A stretch of DNA of 64,000 nucleotides from Streptomyces pacificus (GTDB lineage: Bacteria; Actinomycetota; Actinomycetes; Streptomycetales; Streptomycetaceae), in assembly GCF_011766325.1 (NCBI RefSeq), contig NZ_BLLG01000022.1:1-64000 (forward strand), read 5' to 3'. Shown piece by piece: positions 62,010-64,000 of the stretch. Positions within the stretch are counted from its first letter, which is position 1. Each line of letters opens with the position of its first letter. The notes beneath the pieces were generated by a model. The model had not been told where the DNA came from. It did no database searches and saw nothing but the letters and a program-made list of their open reading frames with translations. A program made the position numbers and the translations under genes.

Positions 62010-62729
62010 TCACCCCACGCCTCCGGGCGCCAGCGACCGGCTCCTCGGCACACCCCGGCCGGATGGAACCCGCACCGGCTCGTGGTGCCCGCACTCCACG
62101 ACGGGGCAGCCCAGCGCCCGTACCCGGTCGACGATGCCGACGGGGTCGCGGACCCCGAGGCCGGGCAGGATCCCGCCGAGCCTGCGGACCAGGTCGCCGG
62201 AGTCGGGCCCCGCGTGCAGGGCGAATCCGGGAGCGATGCGCTCTCCACCGCAACCGGCACCGCAACCGACACCCGCACCCGCACCCGCACCCGCACCTGG
62301 CGGATAGCCGGAGCGGAACCGTCCGGCATCCGCGGCGAGCACGAGCAGCCGTTCCGGCCCCGGGCCCACGAGCGGATACGCCCACCACAGGATGTCGATC
62401 CGCTCGCCGTGCGGCCGTCCACCGCCCGCGGCGAGCCGGGCGCGGCCCGCCGCCGGCCGGAACCCCGGGGCCTCGGAGAAGCACGCCGATGCGGGGCCCC
62501 GGCCGCGCCGCGAGGACCGCGAGGCCCCGCCCGCCAGAGCGCCCGCGACGGGCAGCAGTTCGTCGGCGGGCTGGCCGACGGCCGTCTCCTCCTCATGGCC
62601 GAACAGTGCCCGCGCACCCGCGGACCAGTGCGAGACGCGGCCGTCGCCATCGGCGACGACCACGGCCAGGCCCGTCGGGCCCAGCGGCGCCGACCGCCGC
62701 CGCAGGACCGGCGGAACGCCAACGTCCAT
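62010..62729 (-). pseudogene. Truncated PAS-domain N-terminus of a SpoIIE-type regulator
   Basis: The frame starts MDVGVPPVLRRRSAPLG and has PAS-like GLAVVVADGDGRVSHWS and RALFGHEEETAVGQPADELL, as at the start of long PAS-PP2C-kinase proteins of Streptomyces. It ends at 239 residues after HHEPVRVPSGRGVP with no phosphatase domain. The missing C-terminus suggests a deletion remnant, although a short sensor protein is possible. It contains a GGTGCG-type hexamer repeat (about 62255-62300). Confidence 0.5.
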
Positions 62730-63163
62730 TGCTGACGGGCTCCTTCCTCTGCCGCGAGGATCGCAACAAGTGACTCAACAGTAGGCCCCTGCGAGCGCGG
62801 CCCGCCGGTCATCACACGAATCGGCCGGTCACCCCCGTCAGCGAGACAGAACGGCGCATTGCGCCCCTGCCGCACCGCCCCGCCGTGCTCCGCCTCCCCT
62901 CCCGCACCCGCACGGGTCCCGGACCGCCACCGGTCCCGGACCGACGGCGAAGCCGGGCGTCCCCGGATTCCGGGCGTCCACCGACTCCGGATCGGCGCGG
63001 CCCGCCGGCCCCGATGAGACACGACCCGTGGGTGCGGCCGCCGTCGAGCGAGCCGGCCCCGCAGGCACCGGGGTCCTGAGCAGCCGGTTGCGGCGGGCGG
63101 AGCGGTCTGCCCGGAGTGGTCAGCGCTCTCGGCGCCGATCACTCCGGGCGGTGCCGGCCGGGC
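62730..63163. other. Gene-free GC-rich spacer
   Basis: I find no gene with a ribosome site or family motif. It should contain the promoter upstream of the PAS remnant. Confidence 0.35.
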
Positions 63164-63607
63164 TCACTTCTCCACTTCGGCGGCGAGCTTGGCGAGCACC
63201 TCGTCGTAGATACGGGCGAGTCCCTTGGGGGCAAAGGTGCGCTCGAAGAATCCGCCGATGCCGCCCGCCCCGTTCCAGACAGTGGTGACCACGACGCGGG
63301 AGCGGCCCTCGCCGGCAGGCGTCACGGTCCAGGTGGTGACCATGGAGGAGTTGCGGTCCTTCTCGACCAGCTGACCGTCGGTCGGTTCGGTCACCTCGAG
63401 GAGGCAGTCGCGGACCCGCTTGCTGGTGGCCTGGAGCCTCCAGTGGACCAGGGTGCCCTCGCCGTCGCCGCCGTCGCGCACCTGGTACTCGCTGAACTGC
63501 CCGGGCAGGAGCTTCGCGCGGATGTCCTTGTAGTCGGCCAGCGCGTCGAACACGTTCTCCGCGTCCCCTGCGACGATCCGCTCCGTCGTGGCCTCGACCT
63601 GCGCCAT
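63164..63607 (-). CDS. SRPBCC-family (polyketide cyclase/START-like) protein
   Basis: This 147-residue protein fits the SRPBCC fold: MAQVEATTERIVAGDAENVFDALADY at the start in two adjoining parts, then SRVVVTTVWNGAGGIGGFFERTFAPKGL. ATG 63607 has GAAGGAG upstream. These proteins bind small hydrophobic ligands; the specific role is unknown. Confidence 0.8.
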   Translation of the reverse strand: MAQVEATTERIVAGDAENVFDALADYKDIRAKLLPGQFSEYQVRDGGDGEGTLVHWRLQATSKRVRDCLLEVTEPTDGQLVEKDRNSSMVTTWTVTPAGEGRSRVVVTTVWNGAGGIGGFFERTFAPKGLARIYDEVLAKLAAEVEK

Positions 63608-63827
63608 CGCTTCTCCTTCAGCACTCGGTTCCTGCGGTGCGGCCAAGCCAACCACCTCCGCGGCGGCCGCCCAAAACCGGGGGCGCCGTGTCACCCGACG
63701 TGCAGCCGTGGAGTTCGAATTCGACCGGATCACCATCGTCCACCTTCGGAACGGTTCGTTTCCCGTCGTTGGGGAGCGAACGCAGCAGACAACCCGCAGC
63801 GGGACCGGCGCGGTGTGCGGCCTCCAT

Positions 63828-63890
63828 TCAGGGGCGGCGGTCCGCGAGGACGCAGAACTCGTTCCCCTCCGGATCTCCCGACACTCCGTT
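63828..63890 (-). pseudogene. C-terminal scrap of a VOC/glyoxalase protein
   Basis: The minus strand reads GVSGDPEGNEFCVLAD and then stops. DPEGNEFCVL is the typical end of small glyoxalase-like proteins. An in-frame TAG stands just before it and no upstream part is present. It is a remnant. The rest of 63608-63931 holds no gene. Confidence 0.5.
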
Positions 63891-63911
63891 CTAGCGGTTC
63901 TGGAGTGTCGG
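63878..63911. repeat. 10-bp inverted repeat at the VOC remnant boundary
   Basis: CCGACACTCC and GGAGTGTCGG are separated by 14 bases. The repeat lies exactly where the glyoxalase remnant is cut off, so it may be a rearrangement or insertion scar. Confidence 0.7.
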
Positions 63912-63931
63912 CATGGTGGCATCGGTCCTGG

Positions 63932-64000
63932 TCAAGCCCCCCGCCGCAGGGTCTCCAGTTCGTGACCCCTGCACCCCTCACGCCCCGACTTAGGGCAGCG
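63932..64000 (-). CDS. Possible 3' end of a gene running off the window
   Basis: The minus strand is open from the window edge to a TGA at 63932 and reads RCPKSGREGCRGHELETLRRGA. The composition is plausible for coding DNA, but I recognise no family. Only 22 residues are visible. Confidence 0.2.
   Translation of the reverse strand, partial: RCPKSGREGCRGHELETLRRGA

Noticed and set aside
59813..62773. 986-codon plus-strand frame
   Set aside because: It is antisense to the M20 and M55 peptidase genes, which have complete catalytic motifs.

Overview
The window is very GC-rich DNA from an actinomycete, almost certainly a Streptomyces. The evidence is GTG/ATG starts with GGAGG-type ribosome sites, a mosaic of Streptomyces-type insertion sequences (IS701, ISKra4, IS5, TnpB-only IS605-like), and core-type genes such as adenosine deaminase, a PAP2/diacylglycerol-kinase fusion and SpoIIE-type phosphatases.

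Region A (about 316-16378, all minus strand) is a compact 16-gene phosphonate biosynthetic gene cluster. It is read as one operon from a promoter near 16650-16680. Its core is a phosphoenolpyruvate mutase (PepM) fused to an FMN-dependent 2-hydroxyacid dehydrogenase/oxidase, with a phosphonopyruvate decarboxylase split into two adjacent subunits. Around these are two ATP-grasp ligases, a FemAB/Acetyltransf_6-like transferase, a methyltransferase, an MFS exporter, a competent and a degenerate nucleotidyltransferase, an NDK-like fusion protein, a YqcI/YcgG protein, a malate-dehydrogenase-like Rossmann protein, an amidohydrolase, an inositol-monophosphatase homologue and a metallophosphoesterase. 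Nine gene junctions are 4-bp ATGA/GTGA/TTGA overlaps. No standard enzyme for handling phosphonoacetaldehyde is present, so the pathway after the first two steps is open. The set suggests a nucleotide-activated intermediate, amide-bond formation, methylation and export, perhaps of a phosphonopeptide-like product.

Region B (about 16.4-23.5 kb) is a mobile-element scrapyard. It holds a complete IS701-type element with inverted repeats, a CCAG target duplication and a possible programmed -1 frameshift; an ISKra4 transposase broken by a 10-bp tandem duplication; a truncated second transposase; a 68-bp palindrome; and the C-terminal stub of a tyrosine integrase beside tRNA-Leu(GAG). The tRNA 3' end faces this region, so Regions A and B look like a genomic island integrated at the tRNA.

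Region C (about 23.7-64 kb) is ordinary-looking chromosome with small modules. These include a LysR / cysteine dioxygenase / YeiH sulfur module, an MBL-fold hydrolase with a DedA protein, a second MBL protein with a hexanucleotide microsatellite, and an M55-M20-S9 peptidase operon. A TnpB element carrying a divergent ribbon-helix-helix gene sits at about 56.1-57.6 kb. Several genes are broken or lack key residues: a GNAT pseudogene, a PAS stub, and an aminotransferase homologue without its PLP lysine. All calls come from reading the sequence; no database search was possible.
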